DNA of 64,000 bases from NCBI GenBank assembly GCA_006384855.1, contig VCJN01002992.1:612522-676521 (forward strand), given 5' to 3'. The translations under genes and the position numbers were made by a program. Positions 33,247 to 41,720 of this stretch are shown here, in pieces (positions within the stretch are counted from its first letter, which is position 1; every line of letters begins with the position of its first letter). Under the pieces are notes generated by a model, which saw nothing but the letters and a program-made list of their open reading frames with translations, had not been told where the DNA came from and did no database searches. The DNA is from Tetraselmis striata (taxonomy: Eukaryota > Chlorophyta > Chlorodendrophyceae > Chlorodendrales > Chlorodendraceae).

Positions 33247-36200
33247 TCAGTGATGCTGGTCGCCAGCGCACGCCTCGGTGTGGAAGTGAATTGACGCCAC
33301 GGAGTGACGCCACTCAGCTCGCAGTTCTCGCTCTCGCAGCTCGTTGTCGCGGAAGACCGCGAGCCACAGGGTTGATCGGCGCGTACTGCGGTTACGCTGC
33401 ATGTCGCCGGCAATAATGTGGAGCCGCCCACAGTCGCCTAGATGCCGTAGCCACTGCATGCGCGGGGAAGGTCCCTGCGCGATGTAGAAGATTGGTACTT
33501 GCACGAAAAGGATGTCCGCGCATGACGCCATGATTGGCAGCGCCAGATCAAGTAGTTGGAACCACGGGGAGGTCACCACTATGAAAGGGGCCTCTAACCG
33601 CGGCTGTGTTGTCATCATCGTTGTCGTCATCGTCGTCGTCATCATCGTCGTCATCGCCACAGTTGCGGTTACATCGCGAGCGCACTGGTACACAAAGGAT
33701 TCCAGCGCGTCCTCGCACATCTCAGTTTGGTACACCGGATTGAAGTCGTTGTTGATCACTGTCGCACCGCACGGCCGCAAGGCCTCAGCGGTGCTGCCAT
33801 GTCCCGCCCACGGATCAAAGATTACTCGGCCGCGCCAGCTGATCACGTTGGCTAGCGCAGCGTACTCGCTCACTTGGTTACTGATTGCCGGTAGATAGTC
33901 ATTGGCTGCTTGAAGGTTGTTCATCGTTCTTGTCACAGTTGCTGGGTGCCAGGCGCCAGGCATGCCCCAGTTCAGTCTTGCTGCCACTGCCGCTCTTGTC
34001 GGCTGCAAAGGCGGGGCAGGGTCTTGAATCTCCTCGTCGCTGTCGTCGTTGTCACTGATTGTTGTGGCGGCTAAAGCCACCGATGTCCACTGTGCCGGCA
34101 ACGCTGCGTCATCAGCGCTGCACTCCGCACACCGCCATGCCCCCCGCGGCACACGTGCCACAGGTGGCTGATGACACAACTTGTGCCAGCCTCGTTCACA
34201 GTCTTCGCAGATGATGATCGGGTTGCGCTGGGTGCTGACGCGCCCGTCGCACTCCTCGCACGCCATATTTGGGTCTTCAAATCCTGCTGGCAACACCACG
34301 TATGGAACGGCGCACCGCGCCAGCTCCTCAACGCGCACGCGCGCCGTGTCGCCGTCAGCTCCTTGGATGACCACCACTCCGTTGTCGTTCACCTCGTAAA
34401 CCTTGTAGACAGCCGGTCGCACTCGTGGATCGAGCGCGTCTTGCTGCCGCTGTTGCACGTAGACGAAGTCGCCGGGGCTGAAGCGTTGCACTCCGGGCGC
34501 CACCAACCCCGCGCGCCTCCTGCGATAGCGCATCACTTCACGATGCTGCGCCGCTTCCACGTTGTGCATCGCCGTCGGCACCATGAGCGCCAAACGCTCC
34601 GCGCGCACTGTCATCAGCTCCCACATGCCCTCCGGGCTGTTGAAGTCCACGGCGCTCTCCTCAAAGAGCGCTCTCGCCTGCGCGGGAAACACGGGTGCCC
34701 TGCCGTACACCAACTCGTATGGGCTGTACCTGGTGCTGGCTTGCTTGCTGCAACGGTAGCCCAGCTCGATGGAAGGCAGAAAAGTGTCCCACACGACGCG
34801 CTTGCCGGGCTGAACCACATAGCGCATCAGTGCCTCCTTGACTGTTTTCACCATCCCTTCCGCCAACCCATTGGGCTGCGGATGATAGGGCAGCGGCTTC
34901 GGATGATCGATGTCATGCTCCACGAGAAGCTCGTGGAACTCGCCGCTGAACTCGGTACCGCCGTCGGTACACACCTCGCCTGGTGCCGCGAAACGCGCCA
35001 GCACTCTCTCTTGAAAGGCTTGTCGTATGTTGGCTGCCTCCTTGGTGCGCAGCGGCACCAACTCCACCCACTTGCTCGCCGCTTCCACCATCACCAACAC
35101 CCAGACATTGCGACTGCGGGTGGCCTCAAAAGGCCCCGCCAAGTCCAAGTGCCAGCGGTAGAACATGCCGAAGTGCGGCAGCGGCTGCATGTCCAGCGGT
35201 GAGGCTGCCTTTGGGCGACCGCTGGTGCCGCCGGGTCGATGTTGCAGCCGATCGCAGTCCGGACACGCCTTCTTGACTCGGGCTACATCCTCCACCATCC
35301 CTGGCCAGAAATATGAAGCGGCGATAACACTGCGCAGCCGATCCCGCCCCAAATGGCCCATCTTGACATGCACATCCATAATCACCGTGTCTCGCTCACT
35401 GGGTGGCGGTACCTCGCGGTGCGTGCCGTCCTTGTGTAAATACCACAAGATGTTGTTTCTCCATGTATAGCGGGCATAAGGTTGCGGCATGTTGACGTTG
35501 CCCGCCTGCAGCTCCGCCATCGCCTCCGCGTCCATCCACGGATCGCCTCTCCGCGGTCCCGCCGTCAGCTCGCCGGTAACCGCCACCAAGTCGCCGTTGG
35601 CCGTGCCCTCATGGGCGGTGTCCAGCACGCGGCGTCGCGCCCATGCTGACAGCTCCGGCTGCCGGCTGCTCTGAGCCGTTGCGCACCAAAAGGCTGCCGC
35701 ATGTCGCACGGTGCCCTCCGGTGAAAACTCACCGCGCCCATCCAGCTCCGTTGGGTCGCCCTCCACGGGCCCCCGACTCAGACAATCTGCGTTGACGTGG
35801 TGAGCGCCCTTCCGATAGCGTACCACGAAGTCGTACTCGCTGAGCCTCATCGCCCACCGCGCCAACTTCCCACGAAGCTGAGCGGTGTTCATCAGCCATT
35901 CCAAAGGCCGATGATCTGTCACCACCACAAACTGCCTGCCAAACAGATAGTATCTGAACTTGTCCATGCCATACAACATGGCAAGACACTCACCCTCATA
36001 GCTGGCATAGTTGGGCTCCGCGCCTTGGCAGGTGCGGCTCGCAAACTCCACCACGTACTCCTGTCCTTCGTCGTCCTCCTGCGCCAACACCGCGCCCAAT
36101 CCAGCTCCGCTGAAATCGGTGTGCAGGATGAAAGGGCGGCTCCAATCCGGATTTCTCAGCACGGGAGCTGAAACCAGGTCTGCCTTGAGCTGCTCGAAGG

Positions 36201-37560
36201 CTCGTTGCTGCTCCGATCCCCACTCCCACGGCACCTTGCCAGTGAGCTTGGTCAGCGGCTTGCGCTTGACTGCAACTTGCTCGATGAACTTACCGTAGTA
36301 GCCCACCATGCCGAGGAAGCGCCGAAGCCCCGCAACGTCAGTCGGCGGCGGCATCTTCACCACAGCCTCCACCTTGGAGTGCTGCGGGAATACGCCTTCG
36401 CCGTCGACCCAATGGCCCAAGAAAGCAATCTGCCTCACGGCCATGCGCCCCTTGCCGGGCGCCAGTCTGATGCCCGCCGTTGCGAGCCTCTGAAACACCG
36501 TCTCCAAATGCTGAAGGTGCTGCTGAAACACCTCAGCGTCGCTCATCTCGGCTGCGCCTGAAAAGACACAGATGTCATCGGCGTAAACCGCCACGAACGG
36601 CAGATCGCCAAGGGCCTCATCCATGACACGCTGCCATGCTTGGCTGGCGTTCTTGAAGCCCATCGCCATCCGGCACCACTCATACTGCCGGTCGCTGCCC
36701 CAAAAGGCAGTCTTGTGTCGGTCCTCCTCTGCGATGGGCAGCTGATGAAACGCCGACTTGGCGTCAAACCCGCTGTACATGCGCGCGCCTGCGACCTTGC
36801 TGAGTAGCTCGTCTGTCTTGGGCATACAATACGCCCACGACTCAGTGACACTGTTCAACGGGCGAGCGTCCAAACACACCCGGATCCCGGTCCAGTTGCC
36901 GTCGTCGTCCTTCTTCGGTGGACACACTACTGGGATGCTGTAGGGAGATTGGCTCTCGCGGATCGCCCCAGCTGCCAACAGCTCCTTGCACCAGCTGTCC
37001 ACGAAGTCCCACTCAGTCTTGCTCAATCGGTACTTGGGTCGCTTGATGGGCTGCGTGTTGGTCGTCGGTATCCTGAACTCCCAGTGGTTGACGGCCGGTA
37101 GGTCGCTGACGGACCACACCCACACGTCATCCCAAAAGCTGTCGCAGAGCTCCACTAGCTGTTGTTGCTGTGAAGCCTCGCACTCGCGCCCGCACCGCCA
37201 GTGTTTCTCAGGATCCTTCAGGCTGCGAACATCCTCCACGTGATCATTCATACTTGCCTGCGTGTAGCCACGATTGGCCCACGCAGCAGCGCTACTCCGT
37301 TCCGCAGTCCCGCCGCCGTCCGACACGGCGTTGGCGCCGAAAGCTCGGCGCCCCGCCCTGCTTGTCGCCGTCACCTCGCGGCGGTAGCGCGCGCTCGCGC
37401 GCACCATCACTGCCACGAACATGGCTAACACCGTGGTGTTGCCGAGACGACTCGCCTCGCCGAAGTGCATTGACGTGCCGCCCAACCAAATGAGCAGCAG
37501 CCAGCAGCATAGCGCCTGTTGACACAGCTGCTGCCATGCTCTCCCGCAGGATCTCTGCAT
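33247..37560 (-). CDS. Pol polyprotein: RT, RNase H, integrase, PHD finger, methyltransferase-like domain (1,437 aa frame)
   Basis: Residues 1-60 include two hydrophobic segments. Reverse transcriptase spans about 195-385, with FDAKSAFHQLPI and the catalytic VYADD at 326. RNase H spans about 475-600, with HTDFSGAGLGAVL, EGECLAM and VVTDHRPLEW. Integrase spans 731-910: an HHCC zinc site (H731, H736 area to CPDC), then D in WHLDLAGP, D in CTDGGTEF and E in GLAEGMVK, with 35 residues between the last two, as in DDE enzymes. The order RT-RNase H-integrase is Gypsy-like. After it come a PHD finger (1101-1148) and a methyltransferase-like domain (1245-1400). The whole frame is open. Confidence 0.9.
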   Translation of the reverse strand: MQRSCGRAWQQLCQQALCCWLLLIWLGGTSMHFGEASRLGNTTVLAMFVAVMVRASARYRREVTATSRAGRRAFGANAVSDGGGTAERSSAAAWANRGYTQASMNDHVEDVRSLKDPEKHWRCGRECEASQQQQLVELCDSFWDDVWVWSVSDLPAVNHWEFRIPTTNTQPIKRPKYRLSKTEWDFVDSWCKELLAAGAIRESQSPYSIPVVCPPKKDDDGNWTGIRVCLDARPLNSVTESWAYCMPKTDELLSKVAGARMYSGFDAKSAFHQLPIAEEDRHKTAFWGSDRQYEWCRMAMGFKNASQAWQRVMDEALGDLPFVAVYADDICVFSGAAEMSDAEVFQQHLQHLETVFQRLATAGIRLAPGKGRMAVRQIAFLGHWVDGEGVFPQHSKVEAVVKMPPPTDVAGLRRFLGMVGYYGKFIEQVAVKRKPLTKLTGKVPWEWGSEQQRAFEQLKADLVSAPVLRNPDWSRPFILHTDFSGAGLGAVLAQEDDEGQEYVVEFASRTCQGAEPNYASYEGECLAMLYGMDKFRYYLFGRQFVVVTDHRPLEWLMNTAQLRGKLARWAMRLSEYDFVVRYRKGAHHVNADCLSRGPVEGDPTELDGRGEFSPEGTVRHAAAFWCATAQSSRQPELSAWARRRVLDTAHEGTANGDLVAVTGELTAGPRRGDPWMDAEAMAELQAGNVNMPQPYARYTWRNNILWYLHKDGTHREVPPPSERDTVIMDVHVKMGHLGRDRLRSVIAASYFWPGMVEDVARVKKACPDCDRLQHRPGGTSGRPKAASPLDMQPLPHFGMFYRWHLDLAGPFEATRSRNVWVLVMVEAASKWVELVPLRTKEAANIRQAFQERVLARFAAPGEVCTDGGTEFSGEFHELLVEHDIDHPKPLPYHPQPNGLAEGMVKTVKEALMRYVVQPGKRVVWDTFLPSIELGYRCSKQASTRYSPYELVYGRAPVFPAQARALFEESAVDFNSPEGMWELMTVRAERLALMVPTAMHNVEAAQHREVMRYRRRRAGLVAPGVQRFSPGDFVYVQQRQQDALDPRVRPAVYKVYEVNDNGVVVIQGADGDTARVRVEELARCAVPYVVLPAGFEDPNMACEECDGRVSTQRNPIIICEDCERGWHKLCHQPPVARVPRGAWRCAECSADDAALPAQWTSVALAATTISDNDDSDEEIQDPAPPLQPTRAAVAARLNWGMPGAWHPATVTRTMNNLQAANDYLPAISNQVSEYAALANVISWRGRVIFDPWAGHGSTAEALRPCGATVINNDFNPVYQTEMCEDALESFVYQCARDVTATVAMTTMMTTTMTTTMMTTQPRLEAPFIVVTSPWFQLLDLALPIMASCADILFVQVPIFYIAQGPSPRMQWLRHLGDCGRLHIIAGDMQRNRSTRRSTLWLAVFRDNELRERELRAEWRHSVASIHFHTEACAGDQHH
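33361..33828 (-). other. Second methyltransferase-like domain at the Pol C terminus
   Basis: Residues about 1245-1400 of the Pol frame. VIFDPWAGHGSTAEAL followed by ATVINNDFNP has the build of a SAM-binding motif I with the acidic residue after strand 2. FIVVTSPWFQLLDLALP has the build of motif IV, where amino-methyltransferases carry (D/N/S)PP(Y/W/F). ADILFVQVPIFYI and then RSTLWLAVF fit later strands. A Met/Thr-rich stretch coded by an ATCGTC-like repeat interrupts the fold. This resembles DNA N6-adenine methyltransferases in outline; the second P of the motif is replaced by W. Activity is unproven. Confidence 0.55.
34117..34260 (-). other. PHD-type zinc finger in Pol
   Basis: Residues about 1101-1148 of the Pol frame: CEEC, then CEDCERGWHKLCH, then WRCAEC. 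This gives the C4-H-C3 order and the conserved W two before the last Cys pair that define PHD fingers. Such fingers bind histone H3 tails. It sits just after integrase, where other Gypsy elements carry a chromodomain, so a role in choosing insertion sites in chromatin is a fair inference. Confidence 0.8.
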
Positions 37561-37576
37561 CCTGCGTTGCTCTCGT

Positions 37577-37599
37577 TTAGGGTTTTAGGGTTTTAGCCC
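37577..37599 (+). repeat. Interstitial telomere-like TTTTAGGG units
   Basis: About two and a half perfect TTTTAGGG-type units lie exactly at the upstream edge of the minus-strand retroelement copy, followed by CCCGGGC and one arm of the 57-bp inverted repeat. Confidence 0.7.
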
Positions 37600-37601
37600 G
37601 G

Positions 37602-37658
37602 GCCGCCCATTGAGCTGGTGACAGCGCCCCACGCGGGAATGCGAGCATGCGACGGCAG
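37602..37658. repeat. 57-bp inverted repeat, second arm
   Basis: The reverse complement of 33,129-33,185. See that entry. Confidence 0.7.
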
Positions 37659-37660
37659 TA

Positions 37661-38431
37661 CGCGACGCTCCCTTACAGTCATTAAGCAAATTGCCGAAGC
37701 ATTCTGCAAGACTAATTGAAGGCCCGGCTCGGAATTTCCAACACTGTTGGATCACCGTCTAGCGCTAAAACACTGCCATGAAAATACCCGACAGTGACCA
37801 CGAAAGGTCCGCCCTACCCATTTGGGCGTCGGCCCATTCGAGTAATGCGAGTTGGGGCAAGCCCCAACCCGCGGAGCCAAGCATTTCGGGAGTGAACATT
37901 GGTTCAAAATAAATGTTAGGTTAGCCAAAAGTTTCATGGTTGCGGTGTTAAGCAATGTTGGCCTCAAAACCCTTGTTTTCAGGGGACCAGACACACGCCA
38001 CAAAATAATCTAAGTGCCGAGCGACGTCTTGCCCCCGGGCTAGCATGGATGGGTCAACGTGATGATCATGGATACAACTTGGTACAGATGATGATCACGG
38101 AAATAACTTGGCACTGTATTGTCAAGTAACTAACGTGGGGCGGCCGCGCTGTGGTGTTAGTATGGCTAACTAAGTCTGTAATAGAAATGGTCTATCATCC
38201 TTTGAAACCATAACATTGCCATTGCTATTTTCAAGTAAACTATGATCAAAGCTAGCATGCAGCAAAGCATGGATGGTAATAAAAGCAATGCAAGAGTAAA
38301 GTTCCATAACATAGACAAGCTCCGAAACCATCATGTTTGTCATGCAGCCAAAAGGCATGAAGTGAGGACATGAATAATATGCAGATGATTGCTCCGAAAC
38401 CAATTGCGGTGACACATTGTTACACATGTAT
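37661..38431. other. No gene recognised
   Basis: Mixed-composition sequence without a supported exon. No tandem repeat or known element end was found. Confidence 0.45.
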
Positions 38432-38516
38432 TCATGGCCGGCTCTCAATTGGAAAGTAGGCGCGGCCGCTTAAGTGCCTACGCGCACACATGAGGCCGCT
38501 TGCGGCAGGAAGCGGC

Positions 38517-39183
38517 TTAGTCACCCACCGCATCATCATCAGCATCGCTGGAAGCATCATCCTCGACATCATCATCACACTCCGAATCCGCCGCCTCGGA
38601 GGAGGAGTGGCCACCCTCCTCCTCCTCCTCCTCCTCCTCGGTTTCCTCCTCCTCATCATCATATTCATCCTCCTCCCCCTCCTCCTCCTCCTCCTCCTCC
38701 TCCTCCTCCTCCCCCTCCCCCTCCTCCTCCTCCCCCTCCCCCTCTTCCTCCTCCTCCTCCCCCTCCTCCTCCTCCTCCTCCTCCTCCTCCTCCTCCTCCT
38801 CCTCATCATCATCATCATCATCATCATCCTCGCCAACGGGATTGGCGAAATCCTCACTGGCCTCGACTTGCTCGTTTTCCTCAGTGGCGTGGCCATCATC
38901 TTGCCCCGCAGCAATACTCTTGCCCACATGTGCCAGCGAAGAGAGTTCTTGCGTCGCTTTTTGGTCCAATCATAGGGAAGGTTATCGATGACATCTCTTC
39001 CCGCTTTACGCTTTGCGGCTCTCTCTTCGGCCGACAAGTTTTTATCTCCCGGATCTCCTCGGGTAGGCCGTGAACGTGATTTGCCCTCCGCGGCCAACAT
39101 TTTGGCGGAGAGATTTTCCCCTTTTCCCCCTTTCGATCTCGAGGCAGCCGCTCGGAGCGCCTCCAGGTCTGTGCTATCTGGAG
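38517..39183 (-). CDS. Acidic low-complexity nuclear-type protein, 3' part
   Basis: An acceptor-like GTCTCCAG precedes 39,183. The first part reads STDLEALRAAASRSKGGKG, KMLAAEGKSRSRPTRGD and AKRKAGRDVIDNLPYDW, a basic region. The second part, in another frame, reads GQDDGHATEENEQVEASED and then a very long Asp/Glu run to a stop at 38,517. The frame changes near 38,957, at a run of five A on the coding strand; either an intron or a one-base homopolymer error could explain it. Acidic tails of this type occur in histone chaperones and nucleolar proteins, but no domain supports a specific name. A poly(A) site and 5' exons were not found. Confidence 0.45.
38615..38832. repeat. CCT/CAT microsatellite
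   Basis: About 220 bp of CTC/CCT units ending in ATC units. On the minus strand it encodes the Glu and Asp runs of the acidic protein. The poly-Pro and poly-Leu frames on the plus strand are artefacts of it. Confidence 0.9.
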
Positions 39184-39469
39184 ACACGATGGGCTGGTCC
39201 AGAGCATGGTACACGACATAAGCATATTGACAAAATAGTAACAATGAAGCATGTCGGACTCTTAATTTCTAAAATTACATTATTGCTTCCATGCTGTGAC
39301 TGACCACATGGTCCACACTAAAAATAATGGGATATCATGCCTCAGAAACACCCCACCAGAATATGCTCCCGAAAAGTTTCATAATCGATCAGCATATAAG
39401 GGCGATCTGACTAGATAATTCGCTGACATGTACATTTATCCAGAATTACGCTTATTTCTACAGTATTTA

Positions 39470-40515
39470 AACCTTTAATCGATTTAATTGTCCCATAAAT
39501 CAGTGCACGCAAAAACAGGTAAAACAGACACTTTCTTTCATTCACACAAACAAACGAGCTTAGGTAATCCATAGCTTTAGGTTGGCTTCCTTTGGAAGTA
39601 TATCGATCCACCACACGGACGCTTGCTTCCATGCTCAGCATGGAAGCATGTGTCCATCCACAGCATGGACGCATATGTCCAGCTAATGCATGTGAGAATG
39701 CTTGCAGACAAAGGATTTATGACAAGATCTACAGTAATTGAACATTAAATCGGTTTTAGAGTCCCATAATTCAGGACTTGGAATATCAGATAAATTAGAC
39801 ACTTTCTTTCAATCACACAAACCAACGAGCTTTATGTAATCCATAATTTAAGATTGGTTTCCACTGGAAGTATGTCGATCCACGACTCGGACGCTTGCTC
39901 CCATGCTGAGCATGGACGCATGCTTCCATGCTCAGCATGGAAGCATGTGTCCATCCACAGCATGGACGCATATGTCCAGCTAATGCATGTGAGAATGCTT
40001 GCAGACAAAGGATTTATGACAAGATCTACAGTAATTGAACATTAAATCGGTTTTAGAGTCCCATAATTCAGGACTTGGAATATCAGATAAATTAGACACT
40101 TTCTTTCAATCACACAAACCAACGAGCTTTATGTAATCCATAATTTAAGATTGGTTTCCACTGGAAGTATGTCGATCCACGACTCGGACGCTTGCTTCCA
40201 TGCTGAGCATGGACGCATGCTTCCATGCTCAGCATGGAAGCATGTGTCCATCCACAGCATGGACGCATATGTCCATCTAATGCATGGAATAATGCTTTTA
40301 TACACAGGATTGGTAAATGTCTCCATGCTCAGCATGGACGCATGCTTCCATCCACAGCATGGACGCATATGTCCATCTAATGCATGAAATAATGCTTTTA
40401 TACACGGGATTGGTAAATGTCTCCATGCTCAGCATGGACGCATGCTTCCATCCACAGCATGGACACATGCTTCCATCCACAGCATGGACACTTGCTCCCA
40501 TCCACAGCATGGACA
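39470..40515. repeat. 297-bp satellite plus palindromic GCATGGACGCA clusters
   Basis: A unit of about 297 bp is repeated twice closely (anchor GACAAAGGATTTATGAC at 39,707 and 40,004), with a more diverged unit to the left. Each ends in clusters of short palindromic words such as TCCATGCTCAGCATGGA and TCCATCCACAGCATGGACGC. The clusters then continue alone to 40,515. The same short word forms the array at 42,775. Confidence 0.85.
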
Positions 40516-40620
40516 CTAAAGCGACACAAGGGCTAAAGATAATTATATTTAGGCAGGCACGATAGACAAGCCCCTGTCACCTGTCGCGTCTCAGTTTCAG
40601 GTGGTTCCGTGCTCCTGCTC

Positions 40621-41392
40621 TCACCAGGCTTTGTCTGCTGTTGCCCGGGGAAAGCTATCCTTGGCGAATTCCAGATCTTCGATATCCACGCACTCATATG
40701 GCCGAGCGGCCGAGTGGCCGCCGCCTGCATGCGCGCAGCATCGCCATCGGCACATATCAGTCACTACAGATAAACGCGGGGACACAGAGAACCCGAGGTT
40801 GAGAGAGCAGGCTAGCGGCGCAGGACTCGACACCCAGTAACTGAGGTGGGCAGGAAGGGGCGAAGTGCGAAGATGTGGGTCCTTGGGCGTTACCTGGCGG
40901 TTGACCGGTAGGGGCGTGGGGCAGATGGGGTGACCGGATCCAGCGCTTGACCTGCTCTGTCGCGAACCATACCGCAGCCAACCACAGGTTAGTTTCAAGC
41001 AAAGGAAATGGCAAGGCTCGTTATCGTGAAAGCGGCGGACCTATCTTTGCGGGCTCGACTATCAGTAACAGAGGTGGGCAGGAAGGGGCGAAGTGCGAAG
41101 TTGTGGGTCCATGGGCGTTACCTGGCGGTTGACCGGTAGGGGCGTGGGGCAGATGGGGTGACCAGAACCCGCGCTTGACCTGCTCGGTCGCGAACGATAC
41201 CGCATCCAACCACAGGTTAGTTTCATGCGAAGGAAATGGCAAAGGCTCGGCATCGTGAAAGCGGCGGACCTGTCTGGGCGTGCTCGCGAGGAAGTGGATG
41301 GTGGTGTTGCGGTTGTGGAGAAGTGCGTTCTGAGCTCTCGTCAGCAGTCCTTGGTCAGCAATTGGGTCCCGATGGCGGCGGCGGCGGCGCAT
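40621..41392 (-). CDS. Small two-exon gene, 124 aa, unknown function
   Basis: The ATG at 41,392 opens MRRRRRHRD. Exon 1 runs to 41,122 and ends at the donor CCAG/GTAACG in phase 1. Exon 2 is 40,724-40,621, opening after GCAG and closing with DLEFAKDSFPRATADKAW and TGA. The sum is 375 nt. Middle words are QNALLHNRNTTIHFLAS and NLWLDAVSFATEQVKRG. No domain is recognised. It is divergent from the large gene starting at 41,721, with about 330 bp between starts, so they may share a promoter or belong to one element. A worn second copy of the exon 1 end lies in the intron. Confidence 0.45.
40843..41252. repeat. Tandem duplication of about 180 bp around an exon end
   Basis: The stretch from GGTGGGCAGGAAGGGGCGAA to AAATGGCAA occurs at 40,843 and again about 229 bp on. 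It includes the donor and last 40 codons of exon 1 of the small minus-strand gene. The proximal copy has lost one base near its start relative to the distal one and would be out of frame, so the distal copy is probably the one used. Confidence 0.75.
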
Positions 41393-41720
41393 ATATGACG
41401 ATAAATATTTCACCTAATAATACCGTTCGAAGTATTACGGAATGTACTGTATATCATCACTTTCCGCAGTTTTACAGTAGTACTGGTTAGTGAAATAAAT
41501 CCATACTGTACGATGTACTGCGATGATCGGTATGTGAAACGCGTTGACCGGGTGCTCGCAACCACAGATATGGAGGGTAACCTTTGACCGACGAGTCAAC
41601 ATGCAATCCGAAATACTACGTAAGGTTTGACTGAGGGGGATCGTGGGGCGGTCCACCATCAAAGTTCTTCTCATTTCACACTCTCTCGCCAACGCTCATC
41701 CCCAACCCCCGTCCTATCCG

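Larger units (their letters stand above)
32337..37576 (-). mobile_element. Gypsy-like LTR retrotransposon, 3' part copy, with PHD finger and second methyltransferase-like domain
   Basis: Read on the minus strand: linker with hydrophobic segments (37,560), reverse transcriptase, RNase H, integrase, PHD finger, methyltransferase-like domain (to 33,247), then LTR 33,124-32,337. It is incomplete because its 5' half is absent; the pol region present looks whole. It is nearly identical to the plus-strand copy where they share sequence, hence young. Its upstream edge runs into telomere-like words at 37,577. Confidence 0.85.

Noticed and set aside
38474-39073. Poly-Pro and poly-Leu proteins on the plus strand
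   Set aside because: They are readings of the CCT microsatellite; the flanking protein-like sequence is on the minus strand.
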